Positions 35,367 through 47,757 of a DNA stretch of 64,000 nt are shown in pieces. Source of the DNA: Macrolepiota albuminosa. Lineage: Eukaryota; Basidiomycota; Agaricomycetes; Agaricales; Agaricaceae. The DNA lies in assembly GCA_027475525.1 (NCBI GenBank), contig JAMWFC010000051.1, forward strand, positions 310,001 to 374,000, given 5' to 3'. The translations under genes and the position numbers were made by a program. Every line of letters starts with the position of its first letter. Within the stretch, counting starts at the first letter, position 1. The notes beneath the pieces are model-generated. The model did no database searches. It saw only the letters and a list, made by a program, of their open reading frames with translations, and had not been told where the DNA came from.

Positions 35367-38300
35367 ATGAGGTCGTTGCTGCAGACGTACCTCTGTGCGA
35401 TATTGTTACTCGCAGCACCTTCTATCAAAGCAATTCACGAGTCTGACGTTGGTGTTGTCGATTGGCACAAATTTCTTGTCGGTGTCCCACTTGTCGCGGC
35501 ACCTGTGACTGCACCTTCTTTCAGCTCTGTTTCCGACGGGAAAACAATAGATAGGGATATAATCTTTACTGCAACAGCAAACAATGTGCTTGCAGCATTG
35601 AATCCCAAGGATGGCAGCGTTGGTATGTGTTACATAGAATCTAGTTGTTTATCTAAACATTTGGAAACAGTTTGGAGATACGTATTCGAAGCAGATGAAC
35701 GGATAGTAGGATACTACCCGCATTCGAATTGTGAGGCCTCCTTCTCTTTTGGAGATACGTATTCGAAGCAGATGAACGGATAGTAGGATACTACCCGCAT
35801 TCGAATTGTGAGGCCTCCTTCTCTTTCCAACCAACTGTCATGTTTTTCTAAAAGCGCCCAGTTTTGGTGACCCTCTCTGGCCCCGGCGGGGCTATCTTCG
35901 CGTCTTTGACAGCGTAACGGGTGCTCTGCATTTTGAAAAGCACTTTCACGCACTGAGCTTGGCCATAAAGTAGAGCCTCCCTATCTTGGGACACATGTTG
36001 CATTTGGAAATGGTGGCGAGTTGTACGTGTTGACAGATGGGCATGTCGTGCAACGCATTGATGCTCTGACTGGTGATGTTCAATGGACCTGGGCGAATCA
36101 GAAGTATGTTTCGTCCTTATCTATGGGAAAGGCTTCTAACCTCTTGACAGTAAAATGACCATCCTTACAAATCTCGTTTCCACTTCTTCTGCTTTATTCG
36201 CTGTCGCGTTTACAAGATCAAGTATGACTTTGAAAATTCACGTTACCGCTCTCGAACCGCAAACCGGTTTTGTCCTCTGCACCAGAGAAGTGCCATCAAA
36301 TGTCAAACACTCGCAGACGTATACCGTGCTCTCTAGTTCGACATCCGAAACTAACCGCCCCCATGTTGCATGGATCGAGAATGGCCTACTTAAATCATTT
36401 CAACTCACGCCGGAGCTTGATGCAAAACCTGACTCTGTCGTCTTCCAGCATACAGTCCAACCTTTACCTGTCTATGAACGCATTTTAGATGTTGGACTTT
36501 CTCTGTCTGGGAGCGCAGTAGCAGTTGCTAGTGATGGATCGGCCACTCTCCTTGGCCTCGAAGGCGATACTGTGGTGGGAATCGGGGCACTGGCTTCTCT
36601 CATTTCGAATCCAGGAAAAGACAATGAAGACATTACAGAATCCATTTGGGTTGGTGCACTTGGTGAGAAAGCTGGAGAGGTTCTTGTTGGAAGAGTATAT
36701 TGGTCCCACAAAATCAACGTTCGTCCCTCATGTCTTGTCTGTTCCTTCCAAGCAAGCTTAATGACACAGGCTCCCGCAGAAAATAAAAGTAGAAACACTG
36801 ACCTCCACTTCAGTGCCTGGCACCCATCTCAAGTTAAACAGTGCTGCCTTTGAAGTTGCTTTCGACACCCGAACCCACGGAATTATAGCTCATGTATGTA
36901 TACCTTCCTGTAGTCGTCACCCCACTTTTTCATGTGCTTTCAGGCGGCCCTATCTTGCTCAACCTCCATGCTTTACACCACTACTAGTGGGACTGTCCAG
37001 CTCTGGCAACTTGCTCCTAATTCAACAGAGCTTTGGACCCGGGAAGAGGCACTCGCCTCCGTTGTACTTTCCGAGTTTGTCCAACTTCCTGAAGGTCAAC
37101 TGAATGGAGTGGCTGCAAGAAAAGACGAGGAAGGTTTCTTTGACAGAATTTTGAGACATACAAATGATGCAAAGGTGCTTCCATCTCGTGTCAACGATGG
37201 GACCTAGTTGACGACTTGCAGAATCTTCCACATTATCTTCACGGATTCCTTCGACGATTTGTAACCGGGTCTTATGTCTCTACAACTTCCGTTTCAGTAT
37301 CTTCACTGGCCTCTTTTACAGAAGGATATCCTATTCGCGATACATTTGGCTTGACTCAAATCATCGTTGTTGCCACATTACAAGGAAAGATTTTCGGAAT
37401 GGACTCGAGCACTGGTCGTATTGTTTGGAGCCGCATACTTGGACATGGCTGGGCTGCAGAGGTCGGTGCAAGCATTGTACCGGTTAAGATGTTCCTTTTC
37501 GAACCGGGGGACGCGAGAGAAGAGCAGGAAACCAAGGGCCCAGAGGTAATCATTGTTGCCCAGCGACGTGCAGAAAACGTATGTATCAAACGAGTGTGAT
37601 CATTCATAGGTTGCGCTAACTTGGGTGTAGACTCTTGTTGACACTGTTATCTTCCATATCGACGCCTTCACCGGAGCTTCCGCTTCCAACGCCGACACCA
37701 GTGTACCCCAAGAAGACTCCAACGGTCTCCTCCAAGGCTTCGACATAGTACCTGGTCCTGTGATCGAAGCTTACCTTCTCTCACCTTCCCTTGACGCAGC
37801 GAAAAAACATGCCACATCTGTTTTGTTGCTCGATGAGTTCCTTCAAGTTTACCTGTATCCATCCACGCCTTATACTCGTGCAACGCTCCGCGACCTTCAG
37901 TCATCACTGCACTTTCCACTCCGCACGAATGCTGACGGCGTCACACGCATTCTCGGTCATTCAATTGCTCCACATTATGCTGGAGAACACGGTGCCGAAG
38001 GCCATGATGGGGAGCGAGGGTTCGTGGCTTACGCCACCTGGACACTAGGACTGCCGCCGGACGAGGTCGTAAAGACGATGATTCCTCAAATTCGTGGGCC
38101 AGTAGCTTCACTCGGAAAAGTACTTGGGAACCGTACGACTCTGTATAAGTATCTGAACCCCAGCCTATTCATACTGCTGACTGCGCCTGCGCCTGCAACT
38201 CCATCCATGAAGAAAGGCAGAACTTGTGGCTTGTACATTGTGGACGGGGTGAAAGGCACGATAATCTATGAGGCATCTCTACCTGCTCTGCCTAATAAGA

Positions 38301-39157
38301 AAAAGGTGGCTGACAAAGAGTCTTGCGACATCAAAGCGATGCTGGTGGAAAACTGGTTGGTATATCAGTATTATGATCCTGACTGGGCAGGCGTCGGGCT
38401 TTCGAAAGGATGGAGACTGGTAAGTGTAGAATTGTACGAGGGCAGCGGGATAGACGAGAAGACTAGAAGGTATGTTGTGGTTTTATGCTTTGATTCGGAC
38501 GGGAAGTAATTACAACTCTAGTTCGGACATGACATCTTTCGCCAACGATACCATTCATGTCCACGCCTATGAGCAAGCATACCTCCTCCCTCATGCCATC
38601 ACTGCTTTTGCGCCTACTTCAACCAAGTTTGGCATAACGGTCAAAGATTTAATCGGTATTATATTCCTGAGCGAACATTTTGAATCTTGCTCATATTCTG
38701 TCAGTGGCAAGTCAAACACACCAAATCGCTTCAATCCAACGTCATCTGCTGAACCCTCGGCGACCTCACCGCAAAGTCACTGTCCAGGAGCAGGAAGAAT
38801 TCCTTGTTTCTTATGAGCCCATCGTGGCGTCTGACCCTCGACGTGTACTTTCACATACCTACGAGGCAGGTGTTTTTGTTTCTGTTATAATTTACAATAT
38901 CTTGATTTTCGTTCATGCAGGTGGCCAACGTTCAACGGATAGTAACGTCATCTACTCTACTAGAATCAACATCTTTGGTCTTTGCCTATGGCCTGGATAT
39001 GTTTTTGACACGTGTTACGCCATCCAACACGTTTGATGTTCTCAACGAAAACTTTAACAAGGCACAGCTAGTGCTTACTGTCAGTGGACTGGCGTTGGCA
39101 ATCATTTTCACCAAGCCCATGGTACAAAGAAAGAGGCTGAGGGAAAAGTGGTACTAG
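35367..39157 (+). CDS. EMC1: ER membrane protein complex subunit 1 (multiple frame lesions)
   Basis: Large subunit of the EMC insertase of the endoplasmic reticulum. Exons: 35367-35622, 35671-35730, 35862-36103, 36151-36893, 36944-37578, 37631-38469, 38522-38655, 38705-38865, 38921-39157, about 1,100 aa when frames are followed across lesions. Signal peptide MRSLLQTYLCAILLLAAPSI; PQQ-like beta-propeller segments (NVLAALNPKDGSV, GNGGELYVLTDGHVVQRID, LQGKIFGMDSSTGRIVW); the DUF1620-type C-terminal part has VANVQRIVTS and LVFAYGLDMFLTRVTPS, then a membrane helix LVLTVSGLALAIIFT. As written the frame breaks at about 35888, 35967, 36689, 36751, 36780 and 37203, each a short homopolymer or tiny repeat. 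Intron 38866-38920 fits a GC start. Either a decaying copy or, more likely, poor consensus sequence. Confidence 0.9.
35671..35824. repeat. 77-base exact tandem duplication no. 17
   Basis: Copies 35671-35747 and 35748-35824 are identical and contain exon 2 of EMC1; the second copy falls in the following intron. Confidence 0.95.
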
Positions 39158-39173
39158 CTGGATTTTGTATTAG

Positions 39174-39961
39174 CTACAAAAAATCTTCTCTTCGCCTCGT
39201 GATCTCGACGCCGGATGAGTGAGCGAAGCTCAAAGCACTGGGTTTCTGTGATCGTACAGTGACACTGTCAAGGTCGTCGGACGCGAGGAGGCATGCTGTG
39301 CGAGTTATCTCCAAGACGAATTTTTCTAGTGTGAGATACGATGATTGCTCCATTTGCTGGTCAAATGTGAGTTGACGAACTGGCGAGTCTAGAAACAACG
39401 TACTTTGACTATCTCCGCTATGATAGCAGGATAATCCAGTAAAGGTCGTTGATTTACAACAGACCGTTCATGGAACGCGATGTTTGTGATTACTCTTTGC
39501 TTTGCTTCACGCTCTGGTGGATTGACGCCAATGAGGACGGGAAGAGAGAGATTTTTGATGAAGACACTTCGCGAGGTAGACAATGCGGATGTGGTGGTGT
39601 CGACAGAAAAGTTTTCTGCAAGCAAGATTTGCTTGGGCAAGTCAACCACTACTCGTACTTGCTGTGCGAGTGTTCCTGCGAGAGTCAATGCTTCCTCACT
39701 GACGGCAGAGACGAGCGTTTCAACTCCACGAAACGAAGAACCTCCGACTTTACTCGAGATGGCTTTGGACAGGTGGCCGTAGTGAACGGAGTCAAGGACA
39801 TTGTCAGATCTTCCAGATTTATTCAAAAAGGATGGCTCGAGATGGAGGTAGACTGAAACCTGAACGGGTTGCGGGCGTGACTTGCCCCAGCAGTCTGGGC
39901 CAACATCTGCAGAGAGGTGAAGGGTATCGATAAAAATCACGTCTGTTTGGGTGGTAGACAT
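39174..39961 (-). CDS. Dihydroneopterin aldolase (FolB) domain protein
   Basis: Two exons (39961-39404, 39356-39174) give 246 aa holding two consecutive FolB-type domains: the first opens IFIDTLHLSADVGPDCWG and continues VHYGHLSKAISSKV with a GVETLVSAVSEEAL helix; the second opens FIKNLSLPVLIGVNPPERE and continues SSYLTLEKFVLEITRTACL. Dihydroneopterin aldolase makes 6-hydroxymethyl-dihydropterin in folate synthesis. In most fungi the paired FolB domains begin the trifunctional FOL1 protein; here the frame stops after the second domain (RRREDFL), with no pyrophosphokinase or dihydropteroate synthase part downstream. It is either a stand-alone enzyme or a regulatory relative. An in-frame upstream ATG (40003) lies in the duplicated 77-base stretch and was not used. 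It converges on EMC1 with 16 bases between stops. Confidence 0.82.
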
Positions 39962-39996
39962 AATAGTTAAAAGTTGTTGTCGTGCACAAACTCGAG

Positions 39997-40150
39997 TGTA
40001 CAACTCATTATTACGAGACTACATGTATCAACTCTTGATTCTAAACTGCTCGTGAGAGGAAGACAAAAGGCCTTGTACAACTCATTATTACGAGACTACA
40101 TGTATCAACTCTTGATTCTAAACTGCTCGTGAGAGGAAGACAAAAGGCCT
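39997..40150. repeat. 77-base exact tandem duplication no. 18
   Basis: Copies 39997-40073 and 40074-40150 are identical, in the intergenic region upstream of the FolB gene. Confidence 0.95.
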
Positions 40151-40206
40151 TGGGAAAAAAATGTCGAAAGAGTGCATACACAAAAAAAGGAAGAATACTC
40201 ACCGAG

Positions 40207-40735
40207 TTACTGTTTTTCCTTCTTCTTCCTAGTCATCGGACCTGTCCAGATTTCCCCGCCTGAACCGACTCCAGAGGACAAAAGATCATCCATCCAATTA
40301 CTGCTAGTACTGTCTTTGCCAAGTTCCTCGAACTTTCTGTTGAAACGACCCAACCGGCCAGTCATGGACATCTCCTCCTCCATCCCGCGAGCATTGGACC
40401 AAGTGCCGGTGTTCCATACTGGATTATTAGTAGTGTCTCGTGTGAGTCGTATTGTCGAACGGGGTGAAGTTGTCCAGTGTGTAAATGAGGTGCCGTCAGA
40501 ACGAATGACGAGTTGGGGAAACTTTGGAACAATTGGGTTGGGAAGAACGTGTGGGCGGCGTTTCCATACGTGAGTTCGTCCGTACGGAGAGGTGGACTTG
40601 AATCGGACTTGGGGTTGGGAAGAACGTGTGGGCGGCGTTTCCATACGTGAGTTCGTCCGTACGGAGAGGTGGACTTGAATCGGACTTGATGGCAAGCGTT
40701 GCTCGTGTCGATGATAGTCGGTGCGCTACTGACAT
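40207..40735 (-). CDS. MRPL36: Mitochondrial ribosomal protein bL31m (frame broken)
   Basis: Large-subunit protein of the mitochondrial ribosome. A single exon, about 150 aa once repaired. Presequence MSVAHRLSSTRATLAIK, then the bL31m core FKSTSPYGRTHVWKRRPHVL, KFPQLVIRSDGTSFTHWTTS and RLTRDTTNNPVWN, ending in a Lys-rich tail. A 77-base duplication (40535-40688) repeats the start of the core out of frame, and one base appears missing where the presequence joins the core (short run at 40686-40687). With one copy removed and that base allowed for, the whole length is in frame. The ATG chosen gives the basic presequence; another ATG lies 30 bases upstream in frame. Confidence 0.85.
40535..40688. 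repeat. 77-base exact tandem duplication no. 19
   Basis: Copies 40535-40611 and 40612-40688 are identical, inside the bL31m coding region. Confidence 0.95.
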
Positions 40736-40807
40736 TTTTGACCCTCGAATTGGCGGAAAATTCATATTTTAATTGTTGATGTCAACAACAGTAGTAAACT
40801 ATATTAT

Positions 40808-42724
40808 TTAATCCAACCGGTCCACTTTTCTATAATCACCAGGAACATCGTCCGCGAGCAAGCGTTTGAGTGCAAAGAAGATGGCCACAAAGATCATACA
40901 TAGGATAAATGCCGCACGCCATGGGTATGTTGCAACGTACACCTGAAGATCCATCATTTTCATGTTCAAGTACTGGAGGAAGAGACATGAGGATGACAAG
41001 CGCAGACGAAACACAAGACGCACTCTGGCAACCCGCTCAACGAAATTCTCCGAGTGCTTGTACGGGAGCTTGCCTGCGGCGGCGGCTTCTACAGTCTCGA
41101 AGAGACTCTTGCTTGATGAAACCTTGAGTCGCTTGTTCGCGGGATCACGATCATAGTACACGAGCCTCTGGATACAAGTCCATGAGCGACACTTTGGGAT
41201 TATATGGACAAAGCTTACCTTGTGATCCGTAACAACCACTGGGACATCATCCCAATCGGCATCTTGCTCGGCGACAATTCCATACATGCTCTTCATCCAA
41301 TCCTTCCACTTTTCTGCGTCCATCCATGCCCAAACGACCTCTTTGTGACCAGTGACACCGCTGCCCTTTGTCCTGAGTCTCCACTTTTTGGCCACGTCCT
41401 GAACACGCTTGGCGACCTGGTCGCTGTTCGCTGAAGTGACGGCTGCAATGACAACAAGCGGGGCGTGAGGGGCATTCATGACGCCCTGGAAGGTTGGTCG
41501 CTGTTCGCTGAAGTGACGGCTGCAATGACAACAAGCGGGGCGTGAGGGGCATTCATGACGCCCTGGAAGGTATCTGGGTAAGCTCGAGAGCTGTTGGCAG
41601 ACGATGCTCGAGGAACCACTTGCGGAGGGAATTTTCTGGCGCTAGTGCGTGTTCATGGAGGATAGCAGCAGGAACATGGACGTCGTGGTCTTTGAAGACG
41701 AGAAGAGCCCAAGTGCTTGTGTGGGGTATGCTGAATCTGGCGAGGAGTGTGGGGTCGGAGACTGTAAAGACGGAAGGGGAGCCGAGGAGGATGGCAGCAG
41801 CGCGGGCGGCAGTGTCCTGGTGAAAAGTAAGTTGTAGTCATGGTCATGTAGAGGACGTACAAGGATAGAATTGTCGGAATGGACAAGGAGATACATGACC
41901 TGGTGTTCAGCTACCAAGGACTCTAGGTCGGAGGACTGGATAGGATGGAGACCTGCGGAAGCAGCATTGTCTGCAAAGGCTTTGAGTTGGTCGAGCTTGC
42001 GACCGCCATTGTACTCAGTGTTGATGCCGCCAGTGGACATGTAGACGAGGGTAGGGTACCCCTGGATGTTGTGTGCCTTGCAGAGGGCTGGGTTTGCTTC
42101 ACAATCGACTTGAACAATGTTGAGTTTATTCTTCATCTCATGGGCGAGCTGCTTCCAGACGGGAGCGAGTTTTTTGCAGTGGCCGCACCATGGGGCAAAA
42201 AACTTGACAAACATGGGACCTTGGGCAAGAGTAGAGGCAAAGGATTTGTCGGTGAGAGAGAGAAGCTGGCCATCGGGGTTTGGCTTTGGGGTGACGGCGA
42301 GAACTTGGTCGTCGATATAGCGATGGAGAGCAGGGAGATTACGGGAACCTAAGTAGTCGGGGAGTCTTTGACCATTACTGTACATGCGGAGTGTAGGGTA
42401 ACCGGGGACATCCTGGTCGTTACATAGATCTAAGAATGGGAATGAGCGAGGGACACGAGGCAAGGTGAGGAACGGACCTCCGTGTACGGAACAGTCGACC
42501 TGGGCAAAATTGAGAAAAGGGAGATCTGACTCTGCAACAAGCTGTTCCCATGTGGGCGCGAATTTGCGGCAATGGGGACAATAAGGGGAGAAGAACTCGA
42601 TGAACCAGAGACCAGTGGCAGTCTGGGGGAAAGAGTCAGGAGTGAGAGAGATGGCCTGGGCCTGGATGGGGACGGCGGTGGAGGCGAGGACGAGAAGCAG
42701 AGACGAGACACAGTGGAAACGCAT
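40808..42724 (-). CDS. Membrane-anchored protein disulfide isomerase
   Basis: Thiol oxidoreductase of the ER. Exons 42724-42478, 42429-41861, 41816-41219, 41167-41024 and 40972-40808 give 548 aa with one duplication copy removed. Signal peptide MRFHCVSSLLLVLASTAVPI; first thioredoxin domain with active site CPHC (FFSPYCPHCRKFAPTWEQL); second with CGHC (FFAPWCGHCKKLAPVWKQL); then thioredoxin-like domains without active Cys, and a C-terminal membrane helix (AAFILCMIFVAIFFALKRLL) with a short cytosolic tail. This resembles TMX3-like enzymes. A 77-base duplication (41418-41571) and a missing base right after it (41573-41575) disturb exon 3, and the two together account for the frame exactly. Divergent from CGI121 with 73 bases between starts. 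Confidence 0.92.
41418..41571. repeat. 77-base exact tandem duplication no. 20
   Basis: Copies 41418-41494 and 41495-41571 are identical, inside exon 3 of the disulfide isomerase gene. Confidence 0.95.
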
Positions 42725-42797
42725 AGGGAGAGCGCGGCAGGCGCGACGTGTCGTTGATGAGTGCTTACCTAATCAAGAAAAGCTAGATCGAACAGTG

Positions 42798-43396
42798 ATG
42801 GAGAGATATTCGTTTGGGCAATTCGAGGGCGAGGTGCATGTCGGGCTGTACAAGAATGTGACAAACGCAGGGGAGATACGACGGAGAATCGGGGAGGGGA
42901 CGGGAGGACGACGGATTGGGTACATTGACGCGAGCCTAGTTGGTGTGATCTGTCTGCGATGACCGTGATTCTTACAAGACGTAGATTACAAGTCGACTAC
43001 ATGTGCAGACGGCGATCTACCAGGCGCTGCTGGCGGAGTCGCAGGGCGTGCTGCGGACGCGATCTGTGCACACCGAGGTCATCTGGGCACTGAACCCGAC
43101 GAACAACATCACAGAGGGTCTGCGACGGTACGGGGTGTCGGACGGGACGACTGCGGTGCTTGTGGTGAGCATGGACGGCGCAGGCGAGGAGCTGGGGGCG
43201 GGGATTGCCGGGACGCTGGTAGGCCTGGACGAGCTTGCGGGGGTGACTGACTATGCGCGGATTTGCAAGGTAACGACTGTTTATTATGTTTATTATGCGA
43301 CAACTGATTCCACTCTAGTATCACAAACTAAGCTCGGCGCAGCGGCTGGACGCGATCGTGGTGGCGACTGTTGCCGCAAAGAGCGTGATGACGTAA
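42798..43396 (+). CDS. CGI121: EKC/KEOPS complex subunit CGI121
   Basis: Subunit of the complex that makes t6A on tRNAs decoding ANN codons and that affects telomeres; orthologue of human TPRKB. Exons 42798-42938, 42985-43269 and 43319-43396 give 167 aa. Visible blocks are GYIDASLITSRLHVQTAIYQ (across intron 1), ALLAESQGVLRTRSVHTEVI, WALNPTNNITEGLRRYGVS and the closing YHKLSSAQRLDAIVVATVA. The acceptor at 42984 was chosen because it alone restores the conserved SRLHVQTA. It ends 59 bases before the next gene on the same strand. Confidence 0.93.
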
Positions 43397-43455
43397 TACG
43401 AATTGATCCGACCATAAAAAAAATTTGGGACTGGACGAGTGTCTGTCGTGGTGCG

Positions 43456-46400
43456 ATGCTGCCCAAGGTGGCGACGCAGATTCTTCACTCGACCGGCCGT
43501 GCAGTCAGCTCGCTTCAGCACCAGTCCTGTTCCATCCGCAATGTCCTCCAGTCCAACAACACTGGCCTCGCGCCTTGGAACTCTTCCAGCAATTCCCACC
43601 GCGGCAACTCGGGCGGCAGTGCTCGCTACAGCGTCCGTCTCCTTTTCTTTTTTTTCTGGTCCTTGTTGCTCATTTTATTCTTTATAGGGCGCCGGTCGGG
43701 CAGTGACCCATGCAAATGCTGCGTTTCCCTCACATGACGGCACCTTTGTCCAGTCCGACGACCAGGACGAGCCTGCTCCTCGTCGCGCTTCTCTCGCGTA
43801 CACCCGCCTCCGTAGCAGCAATCTCTCCATCCCTGCTCGCCCCAGTGTCCTCAAGACCGTCCAGCTCCATGCTCGTGCCCGTCACGCCTTTGCCGCTACT
43901 GCTGACCAAGATCCCGTCTCTTCCCTCGAGGATCCCTCTACTCCTCTAGATGAGCAGCAACAGATCTCCCATGCCGCAAAGTCTCTCCTCGAAGCACGTC
44001 GCTCCGGCAACTCTATCCGTGCCGCAGAGGCTGTCCGTCAGTTTCGTCAGTCCGTAGTCCATCCCAGCGTTCGCGAGTTCAATGCCGCCCTCGAGGCTCT
44101 CCAGGCCACCCGTCGTCCCGGTGAACCCCTCAATCTCTTGCTTGAAACTTACAATGACATGCTCCGTCATTCTCTTCTTCCCAACGCCAGGACCTACGTT
44201 GCCCTCATTGACTCTCTCACCGCCCGTGACCACGAGGTTCACTCTGCCATCGCTTCCATCAACCGTCGCATCCAGTATCGCGCCCTCACCGGCTTCGCAG
44301 ACCCTGTCGCTGATCAAGCTGACCATAGTCGTATCGAAATGCTTCGTCGTGAGAACAACTTTTCCACTGCAATCTCTCTTTTCGAGACCGTCATTTCCAT
44401 CGACGGTAACAGGTCGCTCCTCGGTCACACCTACATGTCTCTCCTCCGTTCTTGTGCCCTAAACTCTAATGTAGATGCCGCCATCAACGTCTGGGCTCAG
44501 CTTCAGAAGCGCGATGATTTCTTCCCCAGCGCCGCCATGTTTCTCGAGATGATTCGCGCCTACACAAACGCAGGCCGGCTCTCTGACGCTGAACAAATCT
44601 TCGACGACTACAAATCCGCTCTTAAACGTGGCAACATTTATATCTCCTGGTCCAGAGACCAAACGGACCCCAATCGTCTCAATCTCCTCGTCTGGAACCA
44701 AATGATCGAAACTTACTTCCGCTTCGACAGGCCTGACAAGGCCGTTGCCCTTGTGGACCAAATGATGCAAACTGACTTATCCCAGCTCCAGCAACAAGTC
44801 GTTGTCGATCCTCCTCCTGTCGCTTCTGCCACTTTTACCGCAGTCCTCACCGGTTTCTGCCAAATTGGCGACGTCGACACTGCTCTTGTTTGGTTCGACA
44901 GGCTTCTTGCCCAACCCCCCTCTTCTCAAGACCCCTTCAAACCTGTAGGCGTCGCCATGAAGCCGGACGAGGTTGCCTGGCAGGTCATGCTCGATGCTCT
45001 CGCCGTAAAGGGCATGTTACACGACCTCAATCGTCTCTTTTCCGTTAGACTCGCCGAGAATCCTCGCCGCATTCGCGTTCCCCAACGCACAGTCGTCTAT
45101 TCCGCAAACATGGCTCAGTTACCATCCATGGACGATGAAAAATACACTACCACTCTTGCTTGGTTGCAATCTGATGTCCTCAACTCTTCCGAATTTAAAC
45201 TCAAGCACCGTTTCAATCTAACCACCGAGATCGCCACCGCATACCTCGAACGCAAGATGTATACAAAGGCTTTCGATGTCATTTCTGCCTACTTGTCCGA
45301 CTTTATCAAGACTATGTCAGACAGCAATCTCGGTCTCGGCTTTCCCCCTCCTCTTTCCCAGGTCCAGGAGATGCAGCTCAAATTCACCGACAAGCTTTAT
45401 CAGGTATCCCAAGGCGACGTCCCATATTCCATCCCTATGCATCTCGCACGCTTTGCTGTCACCCTCCGCATCACCCAGCCACCCAGCTTCGTCCCCTTCT
45501 TCCTCCATTCCTACGCTCTCTCTCGCAAATCTAAAAATTTGCCTGTTACACAAATGACTCGTCAGGATTGGGAGTTGCTTCTCATGGCAGCCAACTCGTT
45601 CGAGTCCCTACACGACACCGAGAACCCTCCTCAGCCTCCCATCCCCGACTTTGCTTACCAGGATCTCGCATCAATCATCCGCGACCTCGCCGGCTTTAAA
45701 GTCGACTTGAACAAGATGAATAAGGACCTCGTCCGACAAGTCCTTGCTCAACTCTCCCAACGTCTTGGTTCTGACGGCATGCGCTCGCTTCTCAAGAAAT
45801 CCGGTTTCATCAGTGTCCTCACCGACTTGGATCACGACCAGGCAAATGAGGACGCTGCTTCAGAAACCAGTGGAGCTGACTCGGGCTATGCCTCTGAAGC
45901 ACCCTTTAAAATGGACTTTTCGTTGTCCAAGAAGATCATGGAAACAGTATGGCCTAGTGCCAACTTGGACGAAGCAATGAATTCTATCTATATCAAGTTC
46001 CAGAAAACTGTCAAGGCTGGGCGGTGCCCTCATACGGGCGCGCTTGCCGTCCTCATCCATTGGAACTCGCGCTGGGGGCGCATGGACGAGATACGCTTTA
46101 TATACACTGTCGCTCAACGTATGCTTCGGACGCTTGAAAAAGACAAGATGGCTCAAACAGCAGGGTGGCTCGAGATTGAAAATGCCATGATATCCGCCCT
46201 TGCGCAATGCGGTGACATCGAGGGTGCACACCAGTATCGGCAGCGCATTCTTGCCAACGGTGGTGTGCCCGATGCTCAAGCATATGGTGCCCTCATTCTC
46301 AACGTCAAAGACACGACGGATGACGCTTCCAATGCGCTCGAGCTGTTCCAGGAATCTCAGACTTATCGTGTACAGCCAACCCAGTTTCTATACAACAACA

Positions 46401-47528
46401 TCATCTCCAAGCTGGCCAAGGCACGCAAGGCGGACTATGCCCTTGCGCTCTTTAAACAGATGAAAGAACTCAATCTTCCACCGACAAGTGTGACATATGG
46501 TGCAGTTATTGGTGCTTGTGCTCGAGTCGGCGATTTGCATTCGGCGGAAGCGCTATTCGTCGAGATGACGCAAGACCCGAATTTCAGGCCTCGTATCCCT
46601 CCGTACAACACCATGATGCAAATGTATACCACCACAAAGCCAGATAGGGCTCGCGTCCTTTATTTTTATGAAGAGATGTGCAAGGTGAATATCTTCCCAA
46701 GTGCCCATACCTACAAGGTCTGCTTTTTTTTCTTTATCACTCAACTCTAGCTCATGGAGATTGCAGCTACTCCTCGATGCTTACGGTAGTATCGAGCCTG
46801 TTGACCATGAAGGAATGATGTCTGTTTTTGATAGACTTAGAGCCGACAAGAGGGTACCCGTGGAAGGTACTCACTACGCCGCTCTCATAAACGCCTACGG
46901 GTGTGCCTCCAAAAACCTCGACAGAGCTATAGAGGTCTTCAACAACATGGACATTCCGGCTGATGCCATCGTCTACGAGACCATGTTCACCGTTTTCACC
47001 AGCCAACGTCGCGCGGACCTCATCCGCCATTATCTCAACAAGATGCAGCTAGAGGGTGTGCGCATGACCGCGTACATTGCCAATACCCTGATCAAGTGCT
47101 ATTCCCTTCTTGACGACATTGAAGAGGCGCGAAAGTTGTTTGAATCTCTTGCGGATCCCCCAGAAGGCGTTGCTGCCCCAAACAACCGCGCACGCCATCC
47201 ATCTTCGCAGGCGGCGCCCACCATAGACCCAGACACCCCTGTGTACCGCGAAGTGAGTGTTTTTTTTTGACAAAAACACAGAGTATTCAGAAAGTCTCAC
47301 TTCCTTTCCAGCCGTCAACTTGGGAAGCAATGGTTCGCGCAGAGCTTGGTTCAGGAAACCGAGATAGCGCGTCTGCTCTTCTGGAGAGGCTAAAAGCAAG
47401 GCAAGTGCCTTTTAAATGTATGATCCCCATCCTTTGGCTGATCATTCATTGTCTTTAGACAATACCCTGAAGCAGTGTTCAACCGGATTAGCGGTATTCT
47501 AGTAGACCATTCACAGGTACCTCTATAA
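43456..47528 (+). CDS. Giant pentatricopeptide repeat protein, mitochondrial
   Basis: Five exons (43456-43632, 43688-46717, 46767-47252, 47312-47400, 47459-47528) give 1283 aa, the longest product in the window. The N-terminus (MLPKVATQILHSTGRAVSSL) has presequence character. Helical PPR repeats are scattered from residue 170 and dense at the end: FLYNNIISKLAKARKADYAL, SVTYGAVIGACARVGDLHSA, PPYNTMMQMYTTTKPDRARV, THYAALINAYGCASKNLDRA, YIANTLIKCYSLLDDIEEAR. PPR proteins bind organelle RNA; large fungal ones such as Cya5 control translation or stability of single mitochondrial mRNAs. The target here is unknown. Intron 47401-47458 begins with GC, and only that reading avoids a stop. The last exon ends soon after the splice; a further exon is not excluded. 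Confidence 0.88.
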
Positions 47529-47757
47529 GTAACCTTTTGTTGTAACACAATGCTTTTTATCTTGCATACACTAACCCTCTAATTTTCATGTATGATTATT
47601 TATTCGCCTCGACATATTGTACTGATATAACCACGTACGTAGTCCATCAAAAGTACTTACCTTGAATTGCGGTACAATCACCCTTCACTTCTATTGACAT
47701 TATAATCAGCATTTGTTTGTCAATGAACATTGACTTGTAATGTATCCGATTCCCTGC

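Noticed and set aside
37200..37235. A very short intron in EMC1 to bypass the TAG at 37206
   Set aside because: It would be about 33 bases, below the size of every other intron here; a missing C in the preceding run fits better.
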